A stretch of 64,000 nucleotides of DNA, from contig NZ_SGXD01000003.1 in NCBI RefSeq assembly GCF_004216915.1, forward strand, positions 496,001-560,000, given 5' to 3'. Below the pieces are notes generated by a model. The model made no database searches and was not told the origin of the DNA. It saw only the letters and a program-made list of their open reading frames with translations. Origin of the DNA: Motilibacter rhizosphaerae (lineage in GTDB: Bacteria; Actinomycetota; Actinomycetes; Motilibacterales; Motilibacteraceae). The position numbers and the translations under genes were made by a program. Positions 51,412 to 62,503 of the stretch are shown here, piece by piece; within the stretch, counting starts at the first letter, position 1, and every line of letters starts with the position of its first letter.

Positions 51412-52611
51412 ATGGGTCCCAGCGGTGTCCTCCTGCTCCTGCTCGGCACGGCGCTCGGCCTCGCCACGGGCGTGGGCCTCGGGCTGCTGCTCGGCGCCCG
51501 CCGCGGGCTGACGCCCGACGCCCTCGACGCGCGCGACCGGCGGCTGCTCGAGCTCGCCGACGCGCGCTTCCGGGAGGCGGCGGCGGTCGGCGGCAGCAGG
51601 GTGGGCGAGCAGCAGCGCCAGGTGGCCGACCTGGTCACGCCGGTGCACGAGGCGCTCGGCCGCATGGAGGCCCACCTGCGCCAGCTCGAGACCCAGCGCG
51701 CCGCCGCCCACGCCGGGCTGGTCGAGCAGGTCGTGGGGGTGCAGCGGGCGTCCGAGCGGCTGCGGGCGGAGACGGCGGCGCTGTCGGGGGCGCTGCGCAG
51801 CCCCAACGCGCGCGGCCGCTGGGGCGAGATGCAGCTGCGGCGCGTGGTCGAGCTGGCCGGCATGCTCGCGCACTGCGACTTCGACGAGCAGGTCGTGCTG
51901 GCGACGCCGCACGGCACGGTCCGGCCCGACCTCGTCGTGCGGCTCGCCGGGGGCCGCGCCGTCGCCGTCGACGCGAAGGTGCCGCTGACGGCGTACCTCG
52001 AGGCGCTCGAGCGCCCCGACGGGTCCGACCGCACCGACGGGCTGCGCCGGCACGCCCGCGCCCTCCGCGCCCACGTCGACGCGCTCGCCGCGCGCGACTA
52101 CTGGGCGGGGCTCCAGCCGGGTCCCGAGCTCGTGGTGCTCTTCGTGCCGGGAGAGGCGTTCCTCGCCCCGGCCCTCGAGCACGACCCCGCGCTGCTCGAC
52201 GACGCGCTCGGGCGCGGTGTCGTCATCGCCACGCCCACGACGCTGCTCACGCTGCTGCGGACCGTCGCCTTCGGCTGGCAGCAGGCGTCGCTCGCGGAGG
52301 GGGCGCGGGAGGTGGTGGCGACGGGGCGCGAGCTGCACCGGCGCCTGGGGCGCCTCGGCGGTCACGTCGACAAGCTCGGCCGCTCGCTGGGCCGCGCGGT
52401 GGAGGACTACAACGCGACCGTCGGCTCGTTCGAGCGCTCGGTCGTCCCGGCGACCCGCACGCTGGCCGCGCTCGCGGTCTCGGAGGCGGCCGCCGAGCGG
52501 ACCGTCCCCCCGGTCCCGCTCGAGGTCGTGCCGCGGCCCGTCACCGCCGAGCTCCCGGAGGAGGGGGCGCCGCAGCACGACCGCGACGAGGCGCACGACG
52601 GCGCCGCCTGA
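51412..52611 (+). CDS. rmuC: DNA recombination protein RmuC
   Basis: This 399-residue protein has an N-terminal membrane helix, a coiled-coil region (about residues 50-125) and the RmuC nuclease-like domain with NARGRWGEMQLRRVVELAGM and VAVDAKVPLTAYL. RmuC limits inversions and recombination at short repeats in E. coli. The C-terminal 40 residues are acidic and low complexity. ATG 51412 has no clear Shine-Dalgarno. The preceding intergenic space holds the iteron-like repeats and element copy 3. Confidence 0.92.
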   Translation: MGPSGVLLLLLGTALGLATGVGLGLLLGARRGLTPDALDARDRRLLELADARFREAAAVGGSRVGEQQRQVADLVTPVHEALGRMEAHLRQLETQRAAAHAGLVEQVVGVQRASERLRAETAALSGALRSPNARGRWGEMQLRRVVELAGMLAHCDFDEQVVLATPHGTVRPDLVVRLAGGRAVAVDAKVPLTAYLEALERPDGSDRTDGLRRHARALRAHVDALAARDYWAGLQPGPELVVLFVPGEAFLAPALEHDPALLDDALGRGVVIATPTTLLTLLRTVAFGWQQASLAEGAREVVATGRELHRRLGRLGGHVDKLGRSLGRAVEDYNATVGSFERSVVPATRTLAALAVSEAAAERTVPPVPLEVVPRPVTAELPEEGAPQHDRDEAHDGAA

Positions 52612-52662
52612 CGCCCGGCGTGGCAGCCCGGCCGGGCGCGGCCCGCTGGCTACCGTCGGGGA

Positions 52663-53214
52663 GTGCCGCTCTTCCCCGACCCCGACGCAGGACTGCCCGC
52701 CTCCGGAGCCGGGCTGCTGCTCAGCACGGCGGCGTTCCTCGGCGGCCTCGTCGACGTGGCGCTCACCGGCTCGCTCGGCTGGGGCTTCGGCACGGCCTTC
52801 GTCGTGGGGTCCGGGGCGCTCGGCCTGCGGCTGGCGGGCCGCGACCTGGTGTTCGCGGCGATCCTCCCGCCGCTCGCGTACGCCGTGGCGGCCTTCCTCT
52901 GCGTCCCGCTGACCGCGGCGGCGCACGAGAGCCGCTTCCCGCTGGGCCTCGCCCTCGCGCTCGGCGGGGCGCTGGGCACCGGGGCGCCGCTGCTGCTGCT
53001 CGCGCTCGCCGCGGGCTGCGGCGCGGCCGGGACCCGGTGGGCGCTCGAGCGGCGCGCGGCGCCCGCGCCCGTCCTCGTCCCGCTGCAGGGTGGCGCGGAG
53101 GAGGCAGCCGACGAAGCCGGCGAGCAGGGCGGCAGTGCGTCCGAGCAGCCGACGGACGACGCCGCCGGCGACGCGGCGGAGCAGGAGCCCCAGGTCAGCC
53201 GGCGGCCTGCCTAG
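52663..53214 (+). CDS. DUF6542-like membrane protein
   Basis: This 183-residue protein has four predicted helices (to about residue 130) and a long acidic, Ala/Glu-rich C-terminal tail. It matches the pattern of the actinobacterial DUF6542 protein usually found beside ispH. Function unknown. GTG 52663 lies 6 nt after TACCGT (52651-52656). Its 3' end overlaps the convergent ispH gene by 20 bp. Confidence 0.8.
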   Translation: MPLFPDPDAGLPASGAGLLLSTAAFLGGLVDVALTGSLGWGFGTAFVVGSGALGLRLAGRDLVFAAILPPLAYAVAAFLCVPLTAAAHESRFPLGLALALGGALGTGAPLLLLALAAGCGAAGTRWALERRAAPAPVLVPLQGGAEEAADEAGEQGGSASEQPTDDAAGDAAEQEPQVSRRPA

Positions 53215-54172
53215 CGGCCTTGAGGTCGCGGCGCAGCTCCACGGGCAGGGCGAACAGCAGGCTCTCCTCGGCGGAGACGACCTCCTCGGTCTCGGCGTAG
53301 CCGCGCTCCGCGAGCCAGCCGAGCACGTCGCGCACCAGCACCTCGGGCACCGAGGCCCCGCTGGTGAGCCCCACGGTGCTGACGCCGTCGAGCCACTCGT
53401 CGCGCAGCTCGTCGGCGCCGTCGACGAGGTAGGACGTGCGCGCCCCCGACTCCAGCGCGACCTCGACGAGGCGCACGGAGTTGGAGGAGTTGCGGGAGCC
53501 GACGACGATGACGAGCTCGCACTGCGCGGAGATCTGCTTCACGGCGGTCTGGCGGTTCTGCGTGGCGTAGCAGATGTCGTCGCTCGGGGGGTCCATGAGC
53601 AGCGGCAGCCGCGCGCGCAGCCGGCGCACGGTCTCCTGCGTCTCGTCCACCGACAGCGTGGTCTGGGAGAGCCAGGCGACGCGGGACGGGTCGCGCACCT
53701 CGATCTCGTCCGCCGCCTCCGGACCGTCGACGAGCGTGATGTGCGCCGGCGCCTCGCCGGTCGTGCCGACGACCTCCTCGTGGCCCTCGTGGCCGATGAG
53801 CAGGATGTCGTAGTCCTCCGCGGCGAAGCGGCGCGCCTCGAGGTGGACCTTCGTGACCAGCGGGCAGGTGGCGTCGATGGCCTTGAGCCCGCGCTGGCGG
53901 GCCTCCTCGTGCACGCTCGGCGCCACGCCGTGCGCGGAGAAGACGACCGTGGAGCCCTCGGGGACCTCCTCGGTCTCCTCGACGAACACCGCGCCCTTGG
54001 CCTCCAGCGACTGCACGACGTAGGTGTTGTGCACGATCTGCTTGCGGACGTAGACCGGCGGGCCGTACAGCTCGAGCGCCTTCTCCACCGTCACCACGGC
54101 GCGGTCGACCCCGGCGCAGTAGCCGCGCGGAGCGGCGAGCAGGACGCGCTTGGCCGGAGCGGGAGACGTCAT
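53195..54172 (-). CDS. ispH: 4-hydroxy-3-methylbut-2-enyl diphosphate reductase
   Basis: This 325-residue 4Fe-4S enzyme carries out the last step of the MEP isoprenoid pathway, producing IPP and DMAPP. The three cluster-ligand cysteines are visible in [19 protein letters not shown] and [11 protein letters not shown], and the HGVAPSV and IGHEGHEEV motifs are intact. ATG 54172 lies 6 nt after TACCAT (54184-54179, minus), supporting a leaderless start. It is divergent from xseA. Confidence 0.96.
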   Translation of the reverse strand: MTSPAPAKRVLLAAPRGYCAGVDRAVVTVEKALELYGPPVYVRKQIVHNTYVVQSLEAKGAVFVEETEEVPEGSTVVFSAHGVAPSVHEEARQRGLKAIDATCPLVTKVHLEARRFAAEDYDILLIGHEGHEEVVGTTGEAPAHITLVDGPEAADEIEVRDPSRVAWLSQTTLSVDETQETVRRLRARLPLLMDPPSDDICYATQNRQTAVKQISAQCELVIVVGSRNSSNSVRLVEVALESGARTSYLVDGADELRDEWLDGVSTVGLTSGASVPEVLVRDVLGWLAERGYAETEEVVSAEESLLFALPVELRRDLKAARQAAG

Positions 54173-54203
54173 GGCTCCATGGTAGGTCGCGCATACTCGG
54201 CGG

Positions 54204-55445
54204 GTGCCACTCGAGACGAGCCCGGAGACCCCGGTCCCGGTGCGCACGGTGAGCAACCTGCTGGCGGGGTGGATCGGCCGGCTCGGCGCCGTCTGGGTCG
54301 AGGGCCAGGTCACCCAGTGCACGCGGCGGCCCGGCACCCGTACCGCGTTCATCACCCTGCGCGACACCGCCGCCGACATGTCGCTGAGCGTCACTGTGCC
54401 CGCGGACCTGCTCGACGCCCTCGCCCCGCCGCTGCGCGAGGGCACCCAGGTCGTCGTGCACGCCCGCCCGAGCTTCTGGCCCGAGCGCGGCTCGCTGTCG
54501 ATGCGCGCCGACGACGTGCGCCCGGTCGGCGTCGGCGCGCTGCTCGCGCGGCTCGAGGAGCTCAAGCGCGTCCTCGCGGCCGAGGGGCTGTTCGACCGCG
54601 AGCGGAAGAAGCCGCTGCCGTTCCTCCCCCACGTCGTCGGGCTCGTCTGCGGACGCGCGAGCGCGGCCGAGCGCGACGTCGTGGAGAACGCCCGCCGCCG
54701 CTGGCCGGCCGTGCAGTTCCGCATCGAGGAGGTCGCGGTCCAGGGGCCGAGCGCGGTGACGGAGGTCGTGGACGCGCTGCGCCGCCTCGACCGCGACCGC
54801 GAGGTCGACGTCATCGTCCTCACCCGCGGCGGAGGCTCGGTCGAGGACCTGCTCCCCTTCAGCAACGAGGCCATGGTCCGCGCGGTCGCGCAGGCCGCCA
54901 CCCCCGTGGTCAGTGCCATCGGCCACGAGGTCGACGCCCCGCTGGTGGACCTCGCCGCTGACGTCCGGGCGTCCACGCCGACCGACGCCGCGCGCTGCGT
55001 CGTCCCCGACCTCGCCGAGGAGCTCGCCGGCCTGCGTACGCTGCGCGACCGCTCGCGCCGCGCCGTCGTCGCCCGCGTGGCGCGCGAGCAGGCCCGCGTG
55101 GACGCCCTGCGGTCGCGGCCGGTGCTCGCGGCGCCGCACCGGCTGCTGGACGAGCAGGCCGCCCGCGTCGGTGCCGACCGCGAGCGCGCGCGCACGCTGC
55201 TGCGCCACCGGCTCGAGCGGGCCGGCGACGACGTGCGCCACGCCCGCGCCCGCGTCACGGCGCTCTCGCCCGCCGCCACCCTCGCGCGCGGGTACGCCGT
55301 GGTGCAGACCGCCGCCGGCGTCGTCGTGCGCGACCCCGCCGACGCGCCCGGCGGCACGGCGCTGCGGCTCCGGCTCGCCGAGGGCGAGCTCGCCGCCGTG
55401 AGCGGGGCACGGCCCCCCGCCCGCCGCGGCCGGTCCGGGCCCTAG
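54204..55445 (+). CDS. xseA: Exodeoxyribonuclease VII large subunit
   Basis: This 413-residue protein has the N-terminal OB-fold domain (about residues 10-105, [11 protein letters not shown]) and the catalytic region with [20 protein letters not shown] and [17 protein letters not shown], which are conserved in XseA. It degrades single-stranded DNA together with XseB. GTG 54204 lies 6 nt after CATACT. xseB, normally adjacent, is separated from it by a 3.4-kb regulator gene. Confidence 0.95.
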   Translation: MPLETSPETPVPVRTVSNLLAGWIGRLGAVWVEGQVTQCTRRPGTRTAFITLRDTAADMSLSVTVPADLLDALAPPLREGTQVVVHARPSFWPERGSLSMRADDVRPVGVGALLARLEELKRVLAAEGLFDRERKKPLPFLPHVVGLVCGRASAAERDVVENARRRWPAVQFRIEEVAVQGPSAVTEVVDALRRLDRDREVDVIVLTRGGGSVEDLLPFSNEAMVRAVAQAATPVVSAIGHEVDAPLVDLAADVRASTPTDAARCVVPDLAEELAGLRTLRDRSRRAVVARVAREQARVDALRSRPVLAAPHRLLDEQAARVGADRERARTLLRHRLERAGDDVRHARARVTALSPAATLARGYAVVQTAAGVVVRDPADAPGGTALRLRLAEGELAAVSGARPPARRGRSGP

Positions 55446-55576
55446 TCCCGCGGGCGGGGCCGGTCCTGGCGCGCGGGGAGGCGCGGCCGACGGGCGCCGC
55501 TCCCGGGCCGGTCGGGCCCGAGGCGGAGTTCCGCAGTGCGCCCGCGCGAGCCCTCCGTCCTCCGTACGCTGTGCCG

Positions 55577-58500
55577 GTGCCGGACCCCTCTCCCGCGCCT
55601 GCCGCCGACGCGCAGCTGCTGGACGTCCCGGCGCTGGAGGTGCCCGCCGTCGACGTGCTGGGCCCGCTGCGCGTGCGGCGGGGGACCGCGCAGCTGGAGG
55701 CGGGGCCGCCGAAGCAGCGCGCCCTGCTGGCCGCGCTCGCCCTGCACTGCAGCCGACCCGTCGACACGGATGCGCTCGCCGAGCTGGTCTGGGCCGGGCG
55801 GCCCCCGCGGGACGCGGTCGCGTCGCTGCACGCGTACGTCGCCCGCCTGCGCCAGCTGCTCGAACCCGGCCGTGCCTCGCGCGCGCGCCCCGAGCTGCTC
55901 CTCCGCTCCGGCGCCGGCTACCAGCTGCAGCTGCCCGACGGTGCGGTGGACGCGCACCGGTTCGCCCGCACGGTGCTCGCCGTGCACGCGGAGACCACCG
56001 GCCTGCTCGGGGACGGCGTGCCCGCGCCCGTCCACCCGGCCGCCCGGACGCGGGCGGCGGAGCTGCTCGAGCAGGTCGAGGAGGCACGAGCGGCGTGGCG
56101 CGGCGCCGCGTACGTCGAGCTGGGGGACGGGCTCACGGTCGCCTCGGAGCGCGTGCGCCTGGAGGAGCTCCGGCTCGTCGCGCTCGAGGACGCCGCCGCC
56201 CTGCGCCTCGCGCTCGGCCAGCCCGCCCCCGTCGTGACCGGGCTCGCGGCCGCCCTGCAGGAGCACCCGCTGCGCGAGCGGCTGTGGCTGCTCCGCGTCG
56301 CCGCGCTCGCGCGCTCCCAGCGCCAGGCGGACGCCCTCGCCGAGCTGCGCGAGGTCCGTCGCCTGCTCCGCGACGAGCTGGGCATCGACCCCGGGCCCGC
56401 GCTGGTGGAGCTCGAGGCCGCGGTGCTCCGCCAGGAGCAGCCCCCGGCGGTCACCCCAGCTCCGGCTCCGCCTGCGCGCACCGGGCTCATCGGGCGGCAG
56501 CGCGAGCTCCGGGCGCTCGACGGGCTGCTCGCGGCCGGGCAGGGGTGCGCCGCGCTGGTCGGCGAGCCCGGCATCGGCAAGAGCCGTCTGGCCTCGGCGT
56601 TCGCCGAGCGCGCGACGGCCGCGGGCTGGACCGTCCTGCTGGGGCGCTGCGCCGAGGACGAGGGGGCTCCCCCGCTCTGGCCGTGGACGGGCGTGCTGCG
56701 CGGCCTCGCCGGCCACGTCGAGCTCGAGGGGCTCGCCGAGGTCGCCGGCATCGACGCGGCGGTCCTGCCCGGGCTCGGCTCCCCCGCCGAGGGTGGCGGG
56801 AGCGACCGCTTCCGGACGTACGACGCGGTGGCGCGGCTGCTGCGCGCGGCGGCCGCCCGGCTGCCGCTGCTCGTCGTCCTCGAGGACCTGCACTGGGCCG
56901 ACGCGTCCTCGCTGCGGCTCCTGCGCTACCTGCTCGACACCACCGAGCCGGCCCGCCTGGTCGTGCTGGTCACGCGGCGCGCCCGCCCGCAGCCGACGGG
57001 AGCGCTCGCCGAGGTCGGCGAGGCGCTGGCCCGCGCGTCGGCGCTCCGGGTCGAGCTGGCCGGCCTCACCGAGGAGGAGACCGCCGAGCTCGTCCGCCGC
57101 TCGACGGGCCGCGAGCCCGCTGGCGGGGAGGCAGCCGCGCTGCGCGACCGCGCCGACGGCAACCCCTTCTTCCTCGAGGAGCTGCTGCGGCTGGGCGCCG
57201 GCGACCCCGCCGTCGTCCCGCAGGGCGTGGGGGAGGTCGTGCGCCGCCGGGTCGACCAGCTGCCGGAGGGCACGCGGCAGGCGCTCGGGGTCGCGGCGGT
57301 CGTCGGGCGCTCGTACGCCGTGCCGCTCGTCGCCGCCGCGGGCGGTCGGGACGAGGACGACGTGCTCGGTGCCCTCGCCCCCGCCGCCGCGGTGGGCCTC
57401 GTGGTGGAGGAGGCCGCGGAGCAGTTCCGCTTCTCCCACGCCCTGGTCCGCGACGCCGTCTACGACGCGCTGCCGGCGACCTCCCGGGCGCGGACCCACG
57501 CCGCCGTCGCCCGGGCGCTCGAGGAGCAGGACGGCCACGAGGGCCTCGAGGGGGAGCGGGTCGTCGGGCCGCGCTCGGCCGAGGTCGCGTGGCACTGGCT
57601 GCACGCGGGCCCCCGGCACGCCCGCCGGGCCTGGCGCGCGGCGGTCGAGGCGGGCCGCTACGCCACGGCGCTGCACGCGTACGAGGAGGCGGCCCGGCTG
57701 CTCGACGACGCGCTCGCGGCGCAGGCCCTCGACCCCGCCTCGACGCCGGCCGAGCGCTGGGAGCTGCGCATGGCGCAGGCCGAGGCCCTGCGCTGGGCCG
57801 GGGACCTGCGGGGGCTCGGCGCGGCGCTGCACGCGGCGCTGGACGCCGCGCGCCTCCTCCCCGGGCCCGAGCCGCTGACCCGCGCGGCGCTGGTGGCGGC
57901 CGAGACCTCGCTGTGGCTGCCGCGGCCGTACGGCGAGGTCGACCCGGTCACCGTCGCGGCCCTCGAGGAGGCCCTCGAGCGCCTGCCGCCCGAGGACGGA
58001 CCGCTGCGCGCACGGGTGCTCCTGGCGCTGGCCGCGGAAGTGCACTACGCCCCCGGCGGCCGGCAGCGGCGCGAGTCGCTCGCGGCGGAGGGGCTCCGCC
58101 TCGCCCGCCGGGACGGTGACGAGGCCGCCCTCGCCCGTGCCTGCCAGCTCGCCGCCGGCGCGACCTGGTGGGCCGGCAACGCGCTCGAGCGCATCGCCCT
58201 GCTCACCGAGGCGCTCGTCCTCGCCCCCGCGGTCGGCGACGAGGCGTGGCTGACCGCCGCGCTGCTGCAGCGGGCCTCCGCCGCCGCCGAGGCCGGGTAC
58301 GTCGCCGACCACGACCGCGACGTCGCGGCCGCCCGCCGCCACGCCGAGCGGCTGGGCTCGCCGTACCTCCTCGCCGTCCTCGGCACGCTGGGGACGGGCT
58401 GGCTCGCGATGCGCGGACGCGCCGACGACGCCCGCGAGCTCGCCGGGCGCACCATGCGCACGGTGATCACCGCCGACGTCCCCTACCGCGGCGAGGTCCT

Positions 58501-59005
58501 CGTCAGCACGACGGCCGCGCTGTCCTTCTGGAGCGGCGGCCCCGTCGACCCCGGTCCCCTGGTCGAGGCCGTCCCGCCCGGCTCGCCGCTGCAGTCCGCC
58601 GTCCTGCTGGCCCTGCTGCGCGCCGGCGACCTCCCCGCAGCGCGGGCCCACCTCGCGGAGGAACCGCTCCCCCTCGAGCGCGAGGACTTCATCGCCTCGG
58701 TCCAGGCGGCCGCCGCGGCCGAGGCCGGCTGGCGGCTCGGCCTGCCCGACCTGGCCGAGCGCGGGCGCCGGCTGCTGGCGGACCTGTCCGGGGGCACGGT
58801 CAGCGCCGGCAGCGGGGTGCAGCTCGGTCCCGTCGACGCGTACCTCGCCATGGCGGCGGCCGCCGTCGGCGACGACGACAGCGCCTCGCGCCTCAGCGCC
58901 GCGGCCCTGCGCTCCTGCGCCGCGTGGGGCACCACCGCGGTCGCGGACTGGGTCGAGGGGCTCGGGCTGCAGCGGCGCCGGACCCTAGAGTGGCGCGGTG
59001 GCTGA
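55577..59005 (+). CDS. SARP/AfsR-like transcriptional regulator with BTAD and AAA ATPase domains
   Basis: This 1142-residue protein has an OmpR-type winged helix near the N-terminus ([20 protein letters not shown]), the bacterial transcriptional activation domain (about residues 110-275), and an ATPase module with Walker [10 protein letters not shown] (about 328) and Walker [16 protein letters not shown] (about 430). A long TPR-like C-terminus follows. AfsR-type proteins activate secondary metabolism or development genes. GTG 55577 is the start, 6 nt after TACGCT. It lies between xseA and xseB and overlaps xseB by 8 bp; its target genes are not evident. Confidence 0.92.
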   Translation: MPDPSPAPAADAQLLDVPALEVPAVDVLGPLRVRRGTAQLEAGPPKQRALLAALALHCSRPVDTDALAELVWAGRPPRDAVASLHAYVARLRQLLEPGRASRARPELLLRSGAGYQLQLPDGAVDAHRFARTVLAVHAETTGLLGDGVPAPVHPAARTRAAELLEQVEEARAAWRGAAYVELGDGLTVASERVRLEELRLVALEDAAALRLALGQPAPVVTGLAAALQEHPLRERLWLLRVAALARSQRQADALAELREVRRLLRDELGIDPGPALVELEAAVLRQEQPPAVTPAPAPPARTGLIGRQRELRALDGLLAAGQGCAALVGEPGIGKSRLASAFAERATAAGWTVLLGRCAEDEGAPPLWPWTGVLRGLAGHVELEGLAEVAGIDAAVLPGLGSPAEGGGSDRFRTYDAVARLLRAAAARLPLLVVLEDLHWADASSLRLLRYLLDTTEPARLVVLVTRRARPQPTGALAEVGEALARASALRVELAGLTEEETAELVRRSTGREPAGGEAAALRDRADGNPFFLEELLRLGAGDPAVVPQGVGEVVRRRVDQLPEGTRQALGVAAVVGRSYAVPLVAAAGGRDEDDVLGALAPAAAVGLVVEEAAEQFRFSHALVRDAVYDALPATSRARTHAAVARALEEQDGHEGLEGERVVGPRSAEVAWHWLHAGPRHARRAWRAAVEAGRYATALHAYEEAARLLDDALAAQALDPASTPAERWELRMAQAEALRWAGDLRGLGAALHAALDAARLLPGPEPLTRAALVAAETSLWLPRPYGEVDPVTVAALEEALERLPPEDGPLRARVLLALAAEVHYAPGGRQRRESLAAEGLRLARRDGDEAALARACQLAAGATWWAGNALERIALLTEALVLAPAVGDEAWLTAALLQRASAAAEAGYVADHDRDVAAARRHAERLGSPYLLAVLGTLGTGWLAMRGRADDARELAGRTMRTVITADVPYRGEVLVSTTAALSFWSGGPVDPGPLVEAVPPGSPLQSAVLLALLRAGDLPAARAHLAEEPLPLEREDFIASVQAAAAAEAGWRLGLPDLAERGRRLLADLSGGTVSAGSGVQLGPVDAYLAMAAAAVGDDDSASRLSAAALRSCAAWGTTAVADWVEGLGLQRRRTLEWRGG

Positions 59006-59246
59006 CGAGACGGGAGACGAGCCGCTCGGCTACGAGCAGGCGCGCGACGAGCTGGCCGAGGTGGTGCGCCGGCTCGAGGCCGGCGGCGGCACGCTCGAGG
59101 AGGCCCTGGCGCTGTGGGAGCGCGGGGAGCAGCTCGCCCGGGTGTGCGAGGAGTGGCTCGAGGGCGCGCGGCGCCGGCTCGACGAGGCCGTGCAGACGGA
59201 GGCGACCGGGACCCGCGGGACCCCGGGGCCAGGCGACCGGGCCTAG
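58998..59246 (+). CDS. xseB: Exodeoxyribonuclease VII small subunit
   Basis: This 82-residue protein has [41 protein letters not shown] and the final RLDEAV, the conserved helices of XseB. It binds XseA to form exonuclease VII. GTG 58998 lies 6 nt after its own TAGAGT (58986-58991), inside the 3' end of the regulator gene, so it can be transcribed separately from xseA. Confidence 0.94.
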   Translation: MADETGDEPLGYEQARDELAEVVRRLEAGGGTLEEALALWERGEQLARVCEEWLEGARRRLDEAVQTEATGTRGTPGPGDRA

Positions 59247-59250
59247 CGGC

Positions 59251-59826
59251 TCAGCCCGCCGCCAGCGCCCCGGACCGCCCCCGCAGCGCGGCGGCGACGA
59301 GCTCGAGCTCGGACCAGCTGGCGGTCCCGCCGACGACGACCGCGGCGTCCGGCCCGCTGCCGAGCAGCTGCAGCGAGGAGCTCCAGAGCGCGCGGTGGTC
59401 GCGCAGCGGCGAGTACGTCCGCACCCACGTCCGCGACCCGGCGGTGACGACGCCCTGGCCGCCGCCGTGCTCGGTCATCTCTCCCACGAAGGGCCCGACC
59501 GGCCGGTCGGACTGGTCCACCGAGGCCACCGCCTCGCTGGGCGCGGCCAGCTGGAGGTGCCAGTGGAACCGCCCGTCGTGGTGGTCGAGGCGGACGCCCG
59601 TCACGCGCCAGCCGGCCGGCAGGCCGACGGGGGCGAGCACGTCGAAGGGCGCGTCGTGGCGGGCGCGCGCGAGGGCGCCGGCGTACGGCACGGAGGTCGC
59701 GGGGCTCGCCGACTCGCGCGGGAGGACGAGCACCGAGACGGTCACGACCGCGAGCACGCCGAGCAGCGAGCGCACGCGCGGGCCGCGCCGCCACGGGGCG
59801 TCGACGGCCGTCGTGCTCGTGCTCAC
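59251..59826 (-). CDS. DUF4245 family membrane-anchored protein
   Basis: This 191-residue protein has one N-terminal transmembrane helix (VRSLLGVLAVVTVSVLVLP) and an extracytoplasmic DUF4245 domain with GLPAGWRVTGVRLDH and the later TASWSELELVAAAL. Function unknown; it is regularly found next to glpX, here divergent from it. GTG 59826 is taken as start. It is convergent with xseB with 4 bp between the stops. Confidence 0.88.
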   Translation of the reverse strand: MSTSTTAVDAPWRRGPRVRSLLGVLAVVTVSVLVLPRESASPATSVPYAGALARARHDAPFDVLAPVGLPAGWRVTGVRLDHHDGRFHWHLQLAAPSEAVASVDQSDRPVGPFVGEMTEHGGGQGVVTAGSRTWVRTYSPLRDHRALWSSSLQLLGSGPDAAVVVGGTASWSELELVAAALRGRSGALAAG

Positions 59827-59956
59827 CCGCCCATCGTCCCGCACGCCGCCGGAGCCCCGGCACCCGGAGGACGGCCGCCGCTGTCGGGGGCGGCAACTAC
59901 GATGCGCGTACGCCGGATGATCACGGCGCCAGCACCCCCGAGCGCGAGGAGCACCG

Positions 59957-60991
59957 ATGGCCGTCGGAGCGGACGTCCCGCCCGTCCTGCGCGTGGGGTC
60001 CGAGGCCCCCGACCGCAACCTCGCCCTGGAGCTGGTGCGCGTGACCGAGGCCGCGGCGCTCGCCGCCGGCCGCTGGGTGGGCCGCGGCGACAAGAACGGC
60101 GCCGACGGGGTGGCGGTCAACGCCATGCGCCAGCTCATCACCACGGTGAGCATGAAGGGCACCGTCGTCATCGGCGAGGGCGAGAAGGACGACGCCCCCA
60201 TGCTGTTCAACGGCGAGGTCGTCGGCTCGGGCGACGGGCCTGAGTGCGACGTCGCGGTGGACCCGATCGACGGCACGACGCTGTGCGCCAAGGGCATGGA
60301 CAACGCGGTGTCCGTGCTCGCCGTCGCCGAGCGCGGGGCGATGTTCGACCCCTCGGCGGTGTTCTACATGGAGAAGCTCGCCGTCGGTCCCGAGGCCGTG
60401 GACGTCGTCGACATCACCGCGCCGATCCGCGCCAACATCAAGTGGGTGGCGAAGGCCAAGGGCGGGCGCCCCGAGGACGTCACCGTCGTCATCCTCGACC
60501 GGCCGCGCCACCAGCAGCTCATCGCCGACGTCCGCGCGACCGGCGCGCGCATCAAGTTCATCTCCGACGGCGACGTCGCCGGCGCGATCATGGCCGCGCG
60601 CGAGGGCACCGGCGTCGACCTGCTGCTCGGCATCGGCGGGACGCCGGAGGGGATCATCGCGGCCTGCGCGCTGAAGTGCCTCGGCGGCGAGATCCAGGGC
60701 CGGCTCTGGCCGCGCGACGACGCCGAGCGGGAGCGCGCGCTCGCGGCGGGCCACGACCTCGACCGCGTCCTGCGCACCGACGACCTCGTGGGCGGCGACA
60801 ACGTCTTCTTCGTGGCGACGGGCATCACCGACGGCGAGCTCGTCCGCGGCGTGCGCTACCAGCACGGCGCCGCGCACACGCACTCCATCGTCATGCGCTC
60901 GAAGTCCGGCACGATCCGCAGCATCAAGTCCGAGCACCAGCTCTCCAAGCTGCGGGCCTACTCCTCCATCGACTTCGACCACGCGCGCTGA
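59957..60991 (+). CDS. glpX: Fructose-1,6-bisphosphatase, class II
   Basis: This 344-residue gluconeogenic phosphatase belongs to the GlpX type, the main FBPase of actinobacteria. Metal and substrate motifs are visible: [22 protein letters not shown] and the later [20 protein letters not shown] 59957 has GCGAGGAG about 8 nt upstream, one of the few genes here with a classical leader. It is followed 24 bp later by a PfkB-type kinase. Confidence 0.96.
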   Translation: MAVGADVPPVLRVGSEAPDRNLALELVRVTEAAALAAGRWVGRGDKNGADGVAVNAMRQLITTVSMKGTVVIGEGEKDDAPMLFNGEVVGSGDGPECDVAVDPIDGTTLCAKGMDNAVSVLAVAERGAMFDPSAVFYMEKLAVGPEAVDVVDITAPIRANIKWVAKAKGGRPEDVTVVILDRPRHQQLIADVRATGARIKFISDGDVAGAIMAAREGTGVDLLLGIGGTPEGIIAACALKCLGGEIQGRLWPRDDAERERALAAGHDLDRVLRTDDLVGGDNVFFVATGITDGELVRGVRYQHGAAHTHSIVMRSKSGTIRSIKSEHQLSKLRAYSSIDFDHAR

Positions 60992-61014
60992 GCCGCGAGC
61001 ACCGGGAGACCACC

Positions 61015-61944
61015 GTGATCACCGTCGTGGGCGAGTCCCTCATCGACGTCGTGCGCCGCACGGACGGCAGCGCCAGCGAGCACCTCGGCGGCAGCCCCTT
61101 CAACGTGGCCGTCGGGCTCGCCCGGCAGGGCGCCGAGGTGGCGCTCGCGACCCGCGTCGGCCCCGACGCGCGCGGCCAGGCGCTGCTCGACCACGCGAAG
61201 GCCGAGGGCGTGACGCTGCTGGGCGAGCCCGCCGGGCTGCCCCGCACCAGCACGGCGACGGCGACGCTCGACCCCGAGGGCGTGGCGTCGTACGAGTTCG
61301 ACCTCGAGTGGGACCTGCCGGCGCTGCCCGTGCCCCCTGGCACCAGCGCCCTGCACACGGGCTCGCTGGGGCTGACCATCGAGCCCGGGGCCTCGGTCGT
61401 GCTCGCCGCGATGCGCGAGGCGCGCCGCGAGGTGGTGGTGTCCTACGACCCGAACGCCCGCCCCGGGCTGACGCCCGACGTGCCGGCGCTGGTGCGCCGC
61501 GTCGAGGAGGCCGCCTCGCTGTCGCACGTGGTCAAGGCCTCGGAGGAGGACTTCGCGTTCCTCTACCCCGACCAGGACTTCCGCGCGGCCGCCGCCCGGT
61601 GGCTGCGCGGTACGGGCACCCACCTCGTCGTCGTCACCCGCGGCGGCGACGGCGCGTGGGCCGCGACCCGGTCGGTCAGCGTCGACCTGCCGGCCCAGCC
61701 CACCGAGGTCGTCGACACCGTGGGCGCGGGCGACGCCTTCGAGGCCGGCCTGCTCGACGCGCTGCGCCGCGCGGGGCTGCTCACCATCGCCCGGATCGGC
61801 CAGCTCGACGCGCTCGACGAGGCCGCCCTGCTCGACCTCGTGCGGCAGGCCGCGACCGTCGGGTCGCTGACCTGCGAGCGGGCGGGTGCGAACCCGCCCA
61901 CCCGCGCCGAGGTCGAGGCCCGGCTGCGCGCCCAGTCCGCCTAG
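61015..61944 (+). CDS. PfkB family carbohydrate kinase (fructokinase-like)
   Basis: This 309-residue ribokinase-fold enzyme has the N-terminal signature GGSPFNVAVGLARQG and the C-terminal DTVGAGDAFEAGLLDAL with the catalytic Asp. It most resembles fructokinases, but the sugar cannot be fixed. GTG 61015 follows GGGAG by 6 nt. Placed directly after glpX, it probably forms a two-gene operon acting on fructose metabolites. Confidence 0.9.
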   Translation: MITVVGESLIDVVRRTDGSASEHLGGSPFNVAVGLARQGAEVALATRVGPDARGQALLDHAKAEGVTLLGEPAGLPRTSTATATLDPEGVASYEFDLEWDLPALPVPPGTSALHTGSLGLTIEPGASVVLAAMREARREVVVSYDPNARPGLTPDVPALVRRVEEAASLSHVVKASEEDFAFLYPDQDFRAAAARWLRGTGTHLVVVTRGGDGAWAATRSVSVDLPAQPTEVVDTVGAGDAFEAGLLDALRRAGLLTIARIGQLDALDEAALLDLVRQAATVGSLTCERAGANPPTRAEVEARLRAQSA

Positions 61945-61968
61945 CCCGGTCCGCCCAGTCCGGTCCGC

Positions 61969-62409
61969 CTAGCCCTCGACGGGCTCCAGCAGGAAGACCG
62001 GGATCTCCCGGTCGGTCTTCGTCTGGTACGCCGCGTAGTCCGGCCAGACCGCCACCGCGCGCTCCCACCACTCGGCGCGCTCGGCGCCCTCGGCGATGCG
62101 GGCGCGGTAGTCCTGGCGCGCCGGGCCGTCCTGCACCTCGACGAGGGGCTCGCCCACGAGGTTCCAGTACCACGTGGGGTGCTCGGGCGCGCCGCCCTTG
62201 GAGGCCACCGCCGCGTACGTCCCGGCGTGCTCGACGCGCATGAGCGGGTTCTTCCGCAGCTTGCCGCTCCGCGCCCCCCTGCTCGTCACGACGATGACGG
62301 GCACCCCGCGCAGGTCGCCCTTCTCCTGGCCCCCGGTCCGCTCGTAGGCCTCGACCTGGTCGCGGACCCACTGCTCGGGGCTCGGCTCGTACTCTCCGCT
62401 CAACGGCAT
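61969..62409 (-). CDS. DUF385 / F420-dependent nitroreductase-family protein
   Basis: This 146-residue split-barrel protein has the deazaflavin-dependent (Ddn-like) pattern [22 protein letters not shown], the Gly/Lys segment that contacts the F420 phosphate, and [15 protein letters not shown]. It probably reduces a quinone-like or other substrate using F420; the substrate is unknown. It is convergent with the PfkB gene. Confidence 0.9.
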   Translation of the reverse strand: MPLSGEYEPSPEQWVRDQVEAYERTGGQEKGDLRGVPVIVVTSRGARSGKLRKNPLMRVEHAGTYAAVASKGGAPEHPTWYWNLVGEPLVEVQDGPARQDYRARIAEGAERAEWWERAVAVWPDYAAYQTKTDREIPVFLLEPVEG

Positions 62410-62503
62410 GGCGCCGAGTCTGCCCCAGCGGGCAGGGGGACTCCCCCGCGACCCCCCTGCCCGCTGGGCCTGCTCCGCTCGCCGGGGCGGGCCGGGCCGA
62501 GGG

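Noticed and set aside
59917-59928. ATGATCACGGCG upstream of glpX as another copy of the 34.5-kb repeat
   Set aside because: Only 12 bp match and the CAGGACGTGC part is missing, so chance similarity cannot be excluded.
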